Origin: Lachnospiraceae bacterium
Lineage (GTDB): Bacteria > Bacillota > Clostridia > Lachnospirales > Lachnospiraceae
Length of the DNA stretch: 49,302 nucleotides
Reading direction: 5' to 3'
Assembly (NCBI GenBank): GCA_016284175.1
Contig: JAEEOJ010000013.1
Span: 1 to 49,302 of the forward strand
The notes under the pieces were generated by a model that searched no databases, had not been told where the DNA came from, and saw only the letters and a list, made by a program, of their open reading frames with translations. The position numbers were made by a program, and so were the translations under genes. Below, in pieces: positions 7,820 through 18,680 of this stretch. How positions within the stretch are numbered: the first letter of the stretch is position 1; each line of letters opens with the position of its first letter.

Positions 7820-8737
7820 ATGCAGGTTTTAAAGGTTTTAATAAAACGAAATAAGTTCTGGGTAGTCTTTTCGGTATTTACTTCCCTTTTGTCAAACCTG
7901 TCGCAAATGATCTTTGCGTACTTAATCGGCAAACTGGTCAACAATATCCAGAGTCGTTCTTCGATTACCCTTACTTTTATCATCATCGCTGCATGTTTTA
8001 TCGCATCAAATGCTTTTACACTCCTTTTAAACCAGTTCGTCGGAAGACTTTCGGCCGAAAAAATGGCTCACACCCTTCGAATGGGCTATGCGAAAAAGCT
8101 AATCGGTCATTCTTCAAAAGAAAAAATAAGTGTGGCCTCCGCCATGTCCGTTGCGCAGAATGAACTCGCCCAGGCCAACTCTTATCTTTCAAATACATTT
8201 TTTGATATTACGGGAATGCTCTTTATGGCAATACTCGCGACCGTTTTTCTTCTTTTACAAAATGTATTTTTGACATTTGTTCTTTTAATTCCGACTCTTC
8301 TTATTCTTATATATGTCTTCTTTTCGAGCCGCAGGCTCTCCGGAATCGTATCAAAAGCGCAGAATGAAAAGAATAAAATGAACAAAGTCGCATACTCAAT
8401 TATCCACGCCTTCCCTTCGGTAAAAACCTTCGGCGGCGAAGAGCTTTGTCTTAATGCTTATAACGAGCGCTTTAGTTCCTGGAAAAAACAGTGGCAAAAG
8501 ATGGGCCGCCTTTCCGCTTTGTATAACACGCTCTCGGGAATTTTATCCAAAGTCCCGCTGCTTCTTTTATTAACTGTCGGCGGTTTTATGGTAATTCGCG
8601 GAGACATTCTTATAGGAACGCTGATTGTCTTTTTGTATCTGCAGGGAAGCCTGACGCAGTCGATCATGAACCTTCCGAACTGGATTGCCAATTTTAAGGT
8701 CTTCACAACCAATTTGTCGCGCATAGAGATTGAATAA
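7820..8737 (+). CDS. ABC transporter membrane subunit (first half)
   Basis: 305 residues, an ABC exporter type-1 membrane domain with about 6 predicted helices and no ATPase domain. The long cytoplasmic loops (around RRLSGIVSKAQNEKNKMNK and SVKTFGGEELCLNAYNERF) match the coupling-helix regions of exporters in which membrane and ATPase parts are usually fused. Strong ribosome site AAGGAGG before the ATG. First gene of a membrane-ATPase-membrane operon behind the MerR-type promoter. Exported substrate unknown; drug or peptide export would fit the family. Confidence 0.85.
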   Translation: MQVLKVLIKRNKFWVVFSVFTSLLSNLSQMIFAYLIGKLVNNIQSRSSITLTFIIIAACFIASNAFTLLLNQFVGRLSAEKMAHTLRMGYAKKLIGHSSKEKISVASAMSVAQNELAQANSYLSNTFFDITGMLFMAILATVFLLLQNVFLTFVLLIPTLLILIYVFFSSRRLSGIVSKAQNEKNKMNKVAYSIIHAFPSVKTFGGEELCLNAYNERFSSWKKQWQKMGRLSALYNTLSGILSKVPLLLLLTVGGFMVIRGDILIGTLIVFLYLQGSLTQSIMNLPNWIANFKVFTTNLSRIEIE

Positions 8738-8750
8738 AACGGAGAAAAAT

Positions 8751-9386
8751 ATGATTGAACTTAAGAATGTATCATTTGAATACGAAAATACCGCCATATT
8801 TGAGAACTTATCCCTTTTGGTCGCCGAAGGCGAGAAAATCGGTATCATCGGCGAAAGCGGCTGCGGTAAAAGCACGCTCCTAAAATTAATGGCAGGTCTT
8901 TATGTACCGTCTTCGGGCGAAATTTCTGTTGACGGCGCAAGCCGTCCCGACGAAATCATAAAAAAAGTATCCGTCGTAATGCAGTCTCCGATGCTCTTAC
9001 CGCTCTCGATAATCGAAAACATTACGATGGGACACGAATATGAGAAAGAAAAAATAGAAAAGATTATCGAATCCGCCAATCTTAAAAAATGGATTGATTC
9101 TTTGCCCGAAGGGCTTGATACATATTTAGGAGACCGTGCGGACGAACTCTCCGGCGGACAGGCACAGCGAATTGCAATTGCAAGAGCCATGTTTAAGGAT
9201 GCTAAAATCCTTCTTTTGGACGAGCCTACTTCTGCGCTCGATGGAGAAAATGCCGCATCTGTACTTGAAGCCATCAGTCACTTCACTCATGACAAAACTG
9301 TGGTTCATGTCACACACAGAAAAGAACATCTTGATGGCTATGACCGTATTTACTTAATGAAAAACGGCAAATTATCTGAAGCATAA
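8751..9386 (+). CDS. ABC transporter ATPase subunit
   Basis: 211 residues. Walker A GESGCGKST at 34-42, Q-loop Gln78, signature LSGGQ at 133-137, Walker B ILLLDE at 153-158 and H-loop His189 are all present, so it should be an active ATPase. The ATG at 8751 is preferred because GGAG is 6 nt upstream; a TTG at 8730 overlapping the previous stop codon is possible but has no ribosome site. As the only ATPase in the operon it would have to homodimerise to power the two membrane subunits. Confidence 0.92.
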   Translation: MIELKNVSFEYENTAIFENLSLLVAEGEKIGIIGESGCGKSTLLKLMAGLYVPSSGEISVDGASRPDEIIKKVSVVMQSPMLLPLSIIENITMGHEYEKEKIEKIIESANLKKWIDSLPEGLDTYLGDRADELSGGQAQRIAIARAMFKDAKILLLDEPTSALDGENAASVLEAISHFTHDKTVVHVTHRKEHLDGYDRIYLMKNGKLSEA

Positions 9387-9399
9387 TTAAGGGAAAGCT

Positions 9400-10368
9400 A
9401 TGAACAAAACCGAATGGAAAATTTTAAAAGAATTAAAGATTCATAAGTTCTTTGCTCTGATTCTTTTACTGCGCCTTCCTTTTGATTTCTTAAGCGCAGT
9501 TCTCTCTGCCAATATGCTTGAATCCTTCTTACGGCTTACCGAAAACGGACAGAGCGAATGTTTGTGGAAGAATTTTGGCATTTTTCTTCTCTTTACCGTT
9601 CTTTTATTCGGATATAATGTCTCGATCTGGGCCACGGTTTCGGTATGCGCGGACATGCTTTTACAGAGGAGACTCAGAAACCGACTGCTTGAACACATTT
9701 TATCAAGAAATTCTCAGGAAATGGAGCGATACTCCGAAGGCGACTGGATCACAAGGCTTAATAACGATGTCGACCGCGTCAACGACTACCTCACAACTCC
9801 GATAAACTTTATGCACGTTTCGATTGCGACTTTTAATATAGTTTTATCGTCCGTTGTCCTGGTAATCTTAAACTCTTCCCTTTATCTTCTGGCGATTCTT
9901 ATAACCGTGCCCTTCTTTATATTAAGCAGCGTTGTTATCATAAGAAAGATTCCATTCTACAGGAAAAAGGCCCAGGAAGCTTACGCGGAATACACCAACT
10001 GGATTGAGCCGATTGTCAATGCAAATGATTCCATCAGTGTTTTCGACGGAGAAGAAATAGTGCTTGAAAGAATTGAGGAAGCCAGCAAAGAAATCCTTCG
10101 TCAGAACGTAAAAGCTCATACCCTCACAGCCTGGTCGTCGTTTTTCACCATTATTTCCGGTAATACCGGTTACCTGTTACTTTTGCTATTCGGTAATTTT
10201 ATGATGGGAACCGGCGTAAAAGATCTGGCACAGCTTTTTAAGATCACGCAGTATCGCGGAGAAATAATGAAGGGAATCCTCTGTGTAAATGCCGGACTAA
10301 ACGGAATGAAGACAAATCTGGCCGGAGCGGTGCGAATTGAAGAGATTCTTGATTCTGAAAAGAAATAA
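9400..10368 (+). CDS. ABC transporter membrane subunit (second half)
   Basis: 322 residues, a second ABC type-1 membrane domain with about 6 helices, related in layout but not closely similar to the 7820 gene. Coupling-helix candidates are RYSEGDWITRLNNDVDRVND and the FDGEEIVLERI segment. It starts 13 bp after the ATPase gene (GGGAAAG before the ATG). Ends 6 bp before a very stable terminator. The two membrane subunits would form a heterodimer around two copies of the separate ATPase. Confidence 0.85.
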   Translation: MNKTEWKILKELKIHKFFALILLLRLPFDFLSAVLSANMLESFLRLTENGQSECLWKNFGIFLLFTVLLFGYNVSIWATVSVCADMLLQRRLRNRLLEHILSRNSQEMERYSEGDWITRLNNDVDRVNDYLTTPINFMHVSIATFNIVLSSVVLVILNSSLYLLAILITVPFFILSSVVIIRKIPFYRKKAQEAYAEYTNWIEPIVNANDSISVFDGEEIVLERIEEASKEILRQNVKAHTLTAWSSFFTIISGNTGYLLLLLFGNFMMGTGVKDLAQLFKITQYRGEIMKGILCVNAGLNGMKTNLAGAVRIEEILDSEKK

Positions 10369-10374
10369 AAAGGA

Positions 10375-10409
10375 GAAATGCTCACCGAACTAAGTTTGGT
10401 GAGCATTTC
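10375..10409. terminator. Strong bidirectional terminator of the ABC operon
   Basis: Arms at 10375-10390 and 10394-10409 pair over 16 bp (one G-U) with a TAA triloop. It is flanked by T-rich sequence on the right and A-rich sequence on the left, so it can stop transcription from both sides. Confidence 0.85.
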
Positions 10410-10452
10410 TTATTATGGAAGAGGGATATGTTATATTAAATAAAATTTAATA

Positions 10453-10611
10453 TCAATGTTGGTGTTTTGTTTTTTTCTTTGAATTATGATTTATTGCGGG
10501 GTAAACAACATTCAAAATGAATGAGAAAACTGCAAACAGCAGGATCATGATTATTCCGACAATTGAAATTCCATTTTCCATGATAAAATTAATAATTGCA
10601 GCTGATGTCAT
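10453..10611 (-). CDS. Small single-pass membrane protein (52 aa)
   Basis: 52 codons: a short N-terminus, one long hydrophobic segment (about residues 13-38, ending VVYP) and a basic tail NSKKKTKHQH. This is the layout of small regulatory membrane peptides and of type I toxin peptides, but no family is recognised. There is no ribosome site of its own; its ATG overlaps by 4 bp (ATGA) the stop of a 20-codon ORF, so translation may be coupled. It reads leftward after the MerR gene and ends against the bidirectional terminator. Too short to be certain it is expressed. Confidence 0.4.
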   Translation of the reverse strand: MTSAAIINFIMENGISIVGIIMILLFAVFSFILNVVYPAINHNSKKKTKHQH

Positions 10612-10670
10612 AATTCAAAAATAAAAAACAAATTACAAAAACTAAAACGTCGAAGGTTTTTGACACTCAT
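10608..10670 (-). CDS. Possible 20-codon leader ORF coupled to the 52-aa ORF
   Basis: ATG at 10670 preceded by AAGGTAGG, reading MSVKNLRRF and a Phe-rich end, with its TGA overlapping the ATG of the following 52-aa ORF. Its start codon falls in the ATGA loop of a short hairpin (GACAC/GTGTC, 10660-10673). It may be a translation-coupling leader. Evidence is limited to the overlap and a moderate ribosome site. Confidence 0.25.
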   Translation of the reverse strand: MSVKNLRRFSFCNLFFIFEL

Positions 10671-10801
10671 GTGTCCTACCTTTGTCATATTGTATTGTAA
10701 TCTGTTTTTAACTATTTTTATACTGTCAAATTCTATTTTTTTTACAGACAAACTATAGATTATTATCCGGAAATTGAATTTTGTCCACTTTTTTTATGAA
10801 A
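10612..10801. other. AT-rich stretch between MerR gene and small ORFs
   Basis: Apart from the 20-codon ORF this holds no gene. On the plus strand TTGACA is followed after 19 bp by a weak TCATAT, and the spacer begins with the dyad GACAC-TCAT-GTGTC, so a second MerR-like site is possible but unconvincing. On the minus strand a TTGACA near 10725 has no good -10. Confidence 0.3.
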
Positions 10802-11281
10802 TTATAGCCATAAAATCTCGCTTAAAAATTGTCTTACACCTTCTTCATTAATGACAACAAGTTTTGCAAGGAATGCTGCTCTTTCTTCATCTGTCATTTC
10901 TTTGATGCGATCTGACTCTTTTCCTTCATTCATTCTGTCCTTTATTATGGACAATTCTTTGATTTTTGCCTCGAGTTTCCATATCCTCTCCTGAAGCAGT
11001 GTCTTTTTTTCGTCAAACATGGACGAAACCTCATCTTTAGAGCATTTTCCGGACAAAATCCTGGAAATCTCATCCAGAGTAAAGCCCATGTCCTGTAATT
11101 CTATCAGAGCCTCAACTAAACGAAACTGATCGGGCGAATAATAACGGTAACCCGTATTTTCATCAATCTTAACCGGTTTTATTATGTCTTTTTTCTCATA
11201 TACGTGGAGCGCTTTAACAGAGACTCCAGATAATTTTGCCAGTTCGCCTATTTTCAATAATTTTTCTTCTTTAGAATTCAT
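10802..11281 (-). CDS. MerR-family transcriptional regulator
   Basis: 159 residues. The N-terminal winged helix-turn-helix (KIGELAKLSGVSVKALHVYEKKDII, then the NTGYRYYSPDQ wing, residues about 10-52) is typical of MerR proteins, followed by a dimerisation coiled coil (about 85-120) and a short C-terminal region without the cysteines of metal sensors. It therefore may sense an organic ligand or act through the coiled coil. AAGGTG precedes the ATG. The ABC operon with a 19-bp-spacer promoter is the obvious target, inferred from position. Confidence 0.88.
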   Translation of the reverse strand: MNSKEEKLLKIGELAKLSGVSVKALHVYEKKDIIKPVKIDENTGYRYYSPDQFRLVEALIELQDMGFTLDEISRILSGKCSKDEVSSMFDEKKTLLQERIWKLEAKIKELSIIKDRMNEGKESDRIKEMTDEERAAFLAKLVVINEEGVRQFLSEILWL

Positions 11282-11311
11282 AAAATCACCTTTGTATATT
11301 CTTTTAAAAAA

Positions 11312-11333
11312 GCTCCCGCCGTCAGGCGGGAGC
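11312..11333 (-). terminator. gyrA terminator
   Basis: GCTCCCGCC (11312-11320) and GGCGGGAGC (11325-11333) form a 9-bp GC-rich stem with a GTCA loop. Read leftward it is followed by a run of six T. Confidence 0.9.
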
Positions 11334-11350
11334 CCATAAAAGTTCAGACT

Positions 11351-13909
11351 TTATTCGTCCTCTTCTTCCTCAACGGGGAAAATGAGGTTTTCGTCTTCGA
11401 TTTCCTCTGCCTCGGGAATATCCTCAAGTGCATCGTCAATCTCGTCGTACTCTACATTACCATCGGAGATTTTCTCACGTACTTTGGCAATCTTCGCAAC
11501 TTTTACGCCCTTTTCGAGGTTGATAAGTTTAACGCCGGATGTATGTCTGCCGATGATTGATACGTCATCCATAGGAATCTGGATAATGATTCCGGCTGAG
11601 GTAATCATCATGATTTCATGATCGTCGTTAACGGCCTTAACACCGACTACATCACCGGTCTTTTCGGTAATCTTGTAGCATCTTACTCCCTTACCGCCAC
11701 GCTTCTGAACATTGAACTCTTCGAGTTTGGTTCTCTTGCCCATACCGAGTTCGGAAGCGATAAGAAGTGTTTCGCCCTGGTGATCAAGCTGCATACCGAT
11801 GATTTCGTCGCCATCCGCAAGGTTCATACCTCTTACACCCATTGCGGTTCTGCCCATGCATCTTACATCGGTTTCCTTGAAGCAGATACACATACCCTGT
11901 TTTGTTACGAGGTAGATGAGTGTATCTTTATCTGTTGACTTAACTTCGATAAGTTCATCGTCGTCTCTTAAGCTTACTGCAAGAAGTCCGTTCTTTCTGA
12001 TGTTGGAGAAGTCTGTAATATGGCACTTCTTAACGGTACCCTTCTTGGTTACCATGAAGAGATTTCTGGATTCGTCGTATTCCTTGATAGGAATGATAGC
12101 CGAAATCTTCTCTCCGGGGTTAAGCTGTAAGAGGTTAACGATTGCAACTCCTCTTGAAGTTCTGCCGGATTCGGGAATTTCGTAAGTCTTAAGTCTGTAC
12201 GCACGACCCATGTTCGTAAAGAACATGATGTAATGATGTGTCGTGGTCATAAGAAGATCTTCGATATAGTCATCTTCTATTGTATTCATTCCCTTGATAC
12301 CGCGGCCGCCTCTGTGCTGCGACTTAAAGTTGTCGACTGTCATTCTCTTGATGTATCCGAGTGAAGTCATTGCTACTACGGTATTTTCGTTAGGAATCAA
12401 ATCTTCGTTGGTGATATCGTAAATATCATATCCGATCTTTGTACGTCTGTCGTCGCCGTACTTTTCAGCGATAAGAAGGATTTCGTCCTTGATTACTCCG
12501 AGAAGAACCTTTTCATCTGCAAGGATACTCTTTAAGTAAGCGATTTTTTCGAGTAATTCTTTGTGCTCGTTCTCAAGTTTCTCTCTTTCCAGACCGGTAA
12601 GAGTTTTAAGTCTCATATCGACGATTGCCTGAGCCTGTGCATCTGAAAGTTCGAATCTGTCGATTAATCTCTGTTTAGCTTCCTGAGTATTGGCACTGGA
12701 TCTGATAATATTGATTACTTCATCGATATTATCGAGGGCAATTAAGAGACCCTGTAAAATATGATCTCTCTCTTCTGCCTTGTTAAGATCGAATTTGGTT
12801 CTTCTTGTAACAACTTCTTTCTGATGATCGAGATAATACTCAAGCATCTGTAAGATGTTAAGAACCTTGGGCTCGTTATTTACAAGTGCAAGCATAATTA
12901 CGCCGAAAGTATCCTGAAGCTGTGTATGTTTGAAAAGATTGTTAAGCATAATGTTGGGGTTAACATCTTTTCTAAGTTCAATTACAACTCTCATACCTTC
13001 ACGGTTAGTTTCGTCGCGAAGATCCGTGATACCGTCAAGTTTTTTATCTTTTACGAGCTCGGCTATCTTTTCGATAAGTCTTGCCTTGTTAACCATGTAA
13101 GGAAGTTCGGTTACGATGATTCTGTTCTTTCCGTTAGGAAGAGTTTCGATATCCGTTACGGCGCGAACTCTTATTTTGCCACGGCCGGTTCTGTATGCTT
13201 CCTCGATTCCTCTGGTTCCTAAAATCATTGCTCCGGTAGGGAAGTCCGGTCCTTTGATGATATCCATGATTTCATCAATTTCGGTATTTCTGTCTTCTTC
13301 TACCTGGTTGTCGATGATTTTAACAACCGCATTGATAGTCTCGCGAAGGTTGTGAGGCGGAATATTTGTAGCCATACCAACCGCGATACCTGTTGTTCCG
13401 TTTACCAGGAGGTTAGGATATCTGGAAGGAAGAACCGTAGGTTCTTTTTCCGTTTCATCGAAGTTGGGAACAAAATCAACGGTATCTTTGTAGATATCCG
13501 CAAGAAGTTCCATTGAAATCTTGGAAAGTCTTGCTTCCGTATAACGCATTGCAGCTGCGCCGTCGCCGTCTACCGAACCGAAGTTACCGTGTCCGTCTAC
13601 CAGAGGTGCTCTCATTGACCAGTCCTGAGCCATGTTTACCAAAGCTCCGTAAATGGATGAATCGCCGTGAGGATGGTATTTACCCATTGTATCACCGACG
13701 ATACGCGCCGACTTACGATGAGGCTTGTCAGGTCCGTTATTGAGTTCAACCATTGAGTAAAGAACTCTTCTCTGAACGGGCTTAAGACCGTCTCTTACGT
13801 CGGGAAGCGCACGCGCCGCGATTACGCTCATCGCATAATCGATATAGCAGTCTTCCATCGTTTTTTTGAGGTCAACTTCTTCAATTTTGTCAAAAATATT
13901 ATCTTCCAT
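11351..13909 (-). CDS. gyrA: DNA gyrase subunit A
   Basis: 852 residues. Breakage-reunion domain with catalytic Tyr123 in MRYTEARL; C-terminal beta-pinwheel with basic GyrA-box type motifs (QHRGGRG and QKRGGKG) needed for DNA wrapping and negative supercoiling; very acidic C-terminal tail. With GyrB it forms the A2B2 gyrase. In the quinolone-determining region the sequence is HGDSSIYG (81-88): Ser84 is present but the acidic residue of most species four positions later is Gly88. Strong ribosome site GGAGG. Transcribed with gyrB and a small membrane protein gene between them. Confidence 0.98.
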   Translation of the reverse strand: MEDNIFDKIEEVDLKKTMEDCYIDYAMSVIAARALPDVRDGLKPVQRRVLYSMVELNNGPDKPHRKSARIVGDTMGKYHPHGDSSIYGALVNMAQDWSMRAPLVDGHGNFGSVDGDGAAAMRYTEARLSKISMELLADIYKDTVDFVPNFDETEKEPTVLPSRYPNLLVNGTTGIAVGMATNIPPHNLRETINAVVKIIDNQVEEDRNTEIDEIMDIIKGPDFPTGAMILGTRGIEEAYRTGRGKIRVRAVTDIETLPNGKNRIIVTELPYMVNKARLIEKIAELVKDKKLDGITDLRDETNREGMRVVIELRKDVNPNIMLNNLFKHTQLQDTFGVIMLALVNNEPKVLNILQMLEYYLDHQKEVVTRRTKFDLNKAEERDHILQGLLIALDNIDEVINIIRSSANTQEAKQRLIDRFELSDAQAQAIVDMRLKTLTGLEREKLENEHKELLEKIAYLKSILADEKVLLGVIKDEILLIAEKYGDDRRTKIGYDIYDITNEDLIPNENTVVAMTSLGYIKRMTVDNFKSQHRGGRGIKGMNTIEDDYIEDLLMTTTHHYIMFFTNMGRAYRLKTYEIPESGRTSRGVAIVNLLQLNPGEKISAIIPIKEYDESRNLFMVTKKGTVKKCHITDFSNIRKNGLLAVSLRDDDELIEVKSTDKDTLIYLVTKQGMCICFKETDVRCMGRTAMGVRGMNLADGDEIIGMQLDHQGETLLIASELGMGKRTKLEEFNVQKRGGKGVRCYKITEKTGDVVGVKAVNDDHEIMMITSAGIIIQIPMDDVSIIGRHTSGVKLINLEKGVKVAKIAKVREKISDGNVEYDEIDDALEDIPEAEEIEDENLIFPVEEEEDE

Positions 13910-13935
13910 TTTGCCTCCGTGTTTTTAACACTTCA

Positions 13936-14124
13936 TCATGAAAATTGTTTTAATAACATTAATAATTCAAATATCGCGAAACCGCCAACCAGTGCAATAA
14001 CCAGAATTATAATGCTGTACAGAATTATTCTTTTGGTATTTTTATCCGCAATTGACACTATTAAAAGCCATATAAAAGGTAATAAAATTACCAAGAGCGG
14101 AATAAAATATAAAACATAACCCAT
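13936..14124 (-). CDS. Small two-helix membrane protein between gyrB and gyrA
   Basis: 62 residues with two hydrophobic helices (about 4-25 and 33-58) separated by a short basic loop DKNTKR. AAGGAAAAA lies 1-9 bp before the ATG region, and the gene fits the 12-bp and 26-bp gaps to gyrB and gyrA, so it is likely a real member of the gyrase operon. No family is recognised and its role is unknown. Confidence 0.65.
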   Translation of the reverse strand: MGYVLYFIPLLVILLPFIWLLIVSIADKNTKRIILYSIIILVIALVGGFAIFELLMLLKQFS

Positions 14125-14136
14125 ACTTTTTCCTTA

Positions 14137-16101
<1,965 letters not shown>

Positions 16102-16106
16102 TTAAC

Positions 16107-17192
16107 TTATTCAACAACTTCTACAATTCCGTTATGTACATCAAAGACTCTGTCAATTTTAAATCTTTCGTTTACAAAATCATCGAGTCCGGTACATGTA
16201 ATAATTGTCTGGATATTGCTGATGCTCTCGAGTAACATGTTCTGTCTGTTGGAATCAAGCTCCGATAAAACATCATCCAGCAAAAATATAGGATTGTCAT
16301 TTGTATTTTTCTTAATTATTTCGATTTCTGCCAGTTTAAGTGATAATGCTGCGGTTCTCTGCTGTCCCTGTGAACCGTATTTTCTGGCATCCATTCCGTT
16401 GATATTTATAATAAAATCGTCTCTGTGAGGACCGCATGAAGTAATTTTACTCTTTAAATCCTTTTCTGCGTTTTCTTTCAGAGTTTCTTCGATTTTATCT
16501 TCCGCAGTGTCCGGCTCATATCTGATATCCAGAAATTCTTTCTGATTGGTCAGTTTGTAATGAATTTCTTTTACGATATCATTTAATTCATTTATGAATT
16601 CTCTTCTCTTTTTTATAACCTGGCTTCCGTAGCTCTGAAGCTGCGAATCCCAGATGAAAAGAGTTTCTCTTAATGCCGGCTGGAAATATATGTCTTTTAG
16701 CAGTTTGTTTCTCTGATCTATTATCTTGTTGTAATTGCTTAAATTGAAAACATAAGAAGAATCAAGTCTGCAAATTTGCATATCTATAAAAGATCTTCTG
16801 TAAGAAGGACCGCCTTTTATAATATTCAAATCTTCAGGAGAAAATAAAACAACATTAAGAATTCCGATTAGTTCTGAAGTCTTTTTAAGTTTTTCAAGAT
16901 TAAGAGCAATAACCTTGGATTTTGATTTTCTTAAATGTATATCAATCCTTAATTCTTCATTTTTTTTATCAATAATTGATCTTAAATGACCTTCGTCACT
17001 TTCAAAATTTATAATCTCACTGTCTTTGCTGCCTTTATGAGATTTTGTAGTCGAACACAAATAAATTGCTTCAAGAATATTAGTTTTTCCCTGAGCATTT
17101 TCACCGGTTAAAATATTTGTACCTTCATCAAAATAAAGATGAAGATTTTTGTAATTTCTGAAATTTTCCAGTTCCAGTGATTTTATAATCAT
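16107..17192 (-). CDS. recF: DNA replication and repair protein RecF
   Basis: 361 residues, standard length. Walker A GENAQGKT at 30-37, signature-like SQGQQRTAALSLKLAE and Walker B IFLLDDVLSELD near the C-terminus mark the SMC-like ABC ATPase fold. RecF helps load RecA at gaps with RecO and RecR. It sits between yaaA and gyrB as in most Firmicutes. Confidence 0.97.
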   Translation of the reverse strand: MIIKSLELENFRNYKNLHLYFDEGTNILTGENAQGKTNILEAIYLCSTTKSHKGSKDSEIINFESDEGHLRSIIDKKNEELRIDIHLRKSKSKVIALNLEKLKKTSELIGILNVVLFSPEDLNIIKGGPSYRRSFIDMQICRLDSSYVFNLSNYNKIIDQRNKLLKDIYFQPALRETLFIWDSQLQSYGSQVIKKRREFINELNDIVKEIHYKLTNQKEFLDIRYEPDTAEDKIEETLKENAEKDLKSKITSCGPHRDDFIININGMDARKYGSQGQQRTAALSLKLAEIEIIKKNTNDNPIFLLDDVLSELDSNRQNMLLESISNIQTIITCTGLDDFVNERFKIDRVFDVHNGIVEVVE

Positions 17193-17233
17193 TTTTCACC
17201 AATTTTTTATGATTTTAAAAATGTAAAATATTA

Positions 17234-17443
17234 TTAAATCTTTTTAACAACAATTTCTTTGCCGTTGTATTTAACAATATCGTCTTTATAAATTTTTTTA
17301 CCTCTCTGATATTCAACTTCACCGTTTACAAAAACTTTTCCGTCCTGGATTTCAAATTTTGCATCGGCTCCGTTTTCAACCAGATTTGCAGCTTTTAATA
17401 GCTGGCCCAATTTAATAAAATCGTCTTTTAAATAAAATTCCAT
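17234..17443 (-). CDS. yaaA: S4-domain RNA-binding protein YaaA
   Basis: 69 residues forming a single S4-type RNA-binding fold (IKLGQLLKAANLVENGADAKFEI ... NGEVEYQRGKKIYKDDIV). Homologues occur between dnaN and recF in Bacillus and many Clostridia; the role is thought to concern ribosomal RNA or 50S assembly but is not fully defined. Its ATG is 4 bp after the dnaN stop, so it is in the dnaN-recF transcript. Confidence 0.9.
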   Translation of the reverse strand: MEFYLKDDFIKLGQLLKAANLVENGADAKFEIQDGKVFVNGEVEYQRGKKIYKDDIVKYNGKEIVVKKI

Positions 17444-17447
17444 AATA

Positions 17448-18557
17448 TTATCCCAATATAGGAAGAATTACATAGTTATATGTATCTTCTTTTCTGATAA
17501 AGCAAGGGAATTTCTTTCCAAGCAGATAAATAGTTACTGTTTCATCATCAATTGCTTTTAATGCATCTATAAATAACTTGGGATTGAAGTTGATTTCAAT
17601 ATCATCGCCTTCTTTTACTATATCTATATTTTCATTAAGAGCACCTTTTTGTGAAATAACATTTATATTTAAATTATTATTTGTAATAACAAATTTTACA
17701 GACTTCTTATCTCCGTCATTTGCAAAGATAGTTGATCTGTCCAGGCATTCATAAATACTTCTCTTATTAACATCAACTTTTGTAATATAATCTTTATATT
17801 TTAAATTTGATGAATCAAAGAAATTACCTTCAATTAATCTCATGACAATAATGTTCTGATCAAATTCAAATACAACATTATCTTTCATAAAATAAATATT
17901 AACTATCTGTTCTGTATCATCAGACATTATTTTTATAAGTTCATTAAGACTTGCACCTTTAATAATTATTTTTTCATCAATCTCATTATTGTTGATTTCA
18001 ATCTGTCTTATAGCAACTCTGCTCTGTTCTACAGCTTCAACTCTTAAAATTCCGTTTTTTATGATAAATAATTCACCTTCAAGAATTTTATTAATTGAAT
18101 TTAAAGAAGTACAGAAGATTGTTCTTCTTATAATATCCTTTAAAGCATACTGACTTATTTCTAATCTGTTGTTTCTGTCAATTTCAGGAAGATCATTAAA
18201 TAAATAACCTTCTTTTCCCGGAATAGTTGCTTTAATATTATTGCTTTCTATAAGAACATTTATAGATTCTTCATCTTCTCTTTCATTGTAGAAAACATTA
18301 ATTTTTCCATCCGGATATTTTCTTATAAGATCTGTAAGCTGTGTAGCATCTACTCCAACCATACCGTCTTCAGATATTTCACCTTCAACAATACTCTGAA
18401 TTGCCATATCTTCATTATTGGCAAGAAGTCTAATATAACCTTTGGTAGCATCAATTAATATACATCCGCTTGTATTTAAATTAGGTTTTTTGGATGTAGC
18501 TTTCATAACAATATTGATTGCATTTATGAATTTAACCTTATCAATCGTAATTCGCAT
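17448..18557 (-). CDS. dnaN: DNA polymerase III beta clamp
   Basis: 369 residues with the three clamp repeats. N-terminal MRITIDKVKFINAINIVMKA and C-terminal YVILPIL are family typical. The homodimeric ring tethers DNA polymerase III and other proteins to DNA. AAGGGG precedes the ATG. A minus-strand TATAAT at 18641-18646 in the dnaA-dnaN gap may give a separate promoter close to DnaA boxes. Base composition here is markedly more AT-rich than in gyrA and gyrB. Confidence 0.98.
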   Translation of the reverse strand: MRITIDKVKFINAINIVMKATSKKPNLNTSGCILIDATKGYIRLLANNEDMAIQSIVEGEISEDGMVGVDATQLTDLIRKYPDGKINVFYNEREDEESINVLIESNNIKATIPGKEGYLFNDLPEIDRNNRLEISQYALKDIIRRTIFCTSLNSINKILEGELFIIKNGILRVEAVEQSRVAIRQIEINNNEIDEKIIIKGASLNELIKIMSDDTEQIVNIYFMKDNVVFEFDQNIIVMRLIEGNFFDSSNLKYKDYITKVDVNKRSIYECLDRSTIFANDGDKKSVKFVITNNNLNINVISQKGALNENIDIVKEGDDIEINFNPKLFIDALKAIDDETVTIYLLGKKFPCFIRKEDTYNYVILPILG

Positions 18558-18680
18558 TTTTAGGTCCCCTTAAATAAATAATTTTATTAAATTTAATAGA
18601 AATATTAATAGGTAGTGTTGATATGTTGATAACTAATTAATTATAGCATAAAATGGCACTTTTTTAAACAAAAAACATGT
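18558..18680 (-). other. dnaA-dnaN intergenic region with DnaA boxes and trio-like repeats
   Basis: Read leftward it has TTATAAACA (18678-18686), a TATAAT (18641-18646), TTATCAACA (18625-18633), ATATCAACA (18617-18625), then CTACCTATTAATATTTCTA and T/A-rich triplets. Boxes next to CTA/TTA triplets are the pattern of the basal unwinding element (DnaA-trios) of Bacillus. The region could be where DNA melts. Confidence 0.5.
18625..18633 (-). promoter_or_regulatory. DnaA box in the dnaA-dnaN gap
   Basis: Minus-strand TTATCAACA, one base from the TTATCCACA consensus and identical to the boxes in the dnaA-rpmH region. It lies just downstream of a possible dnaN -10. Confidence 0.55.

Noticed and set aside
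10653-10700. Second MerR-like promoter
   Set aside because: 19-bp spacer and a dyad are there but the -10 (TCATAT) is poor and it points away from any gene with a matching orientation.
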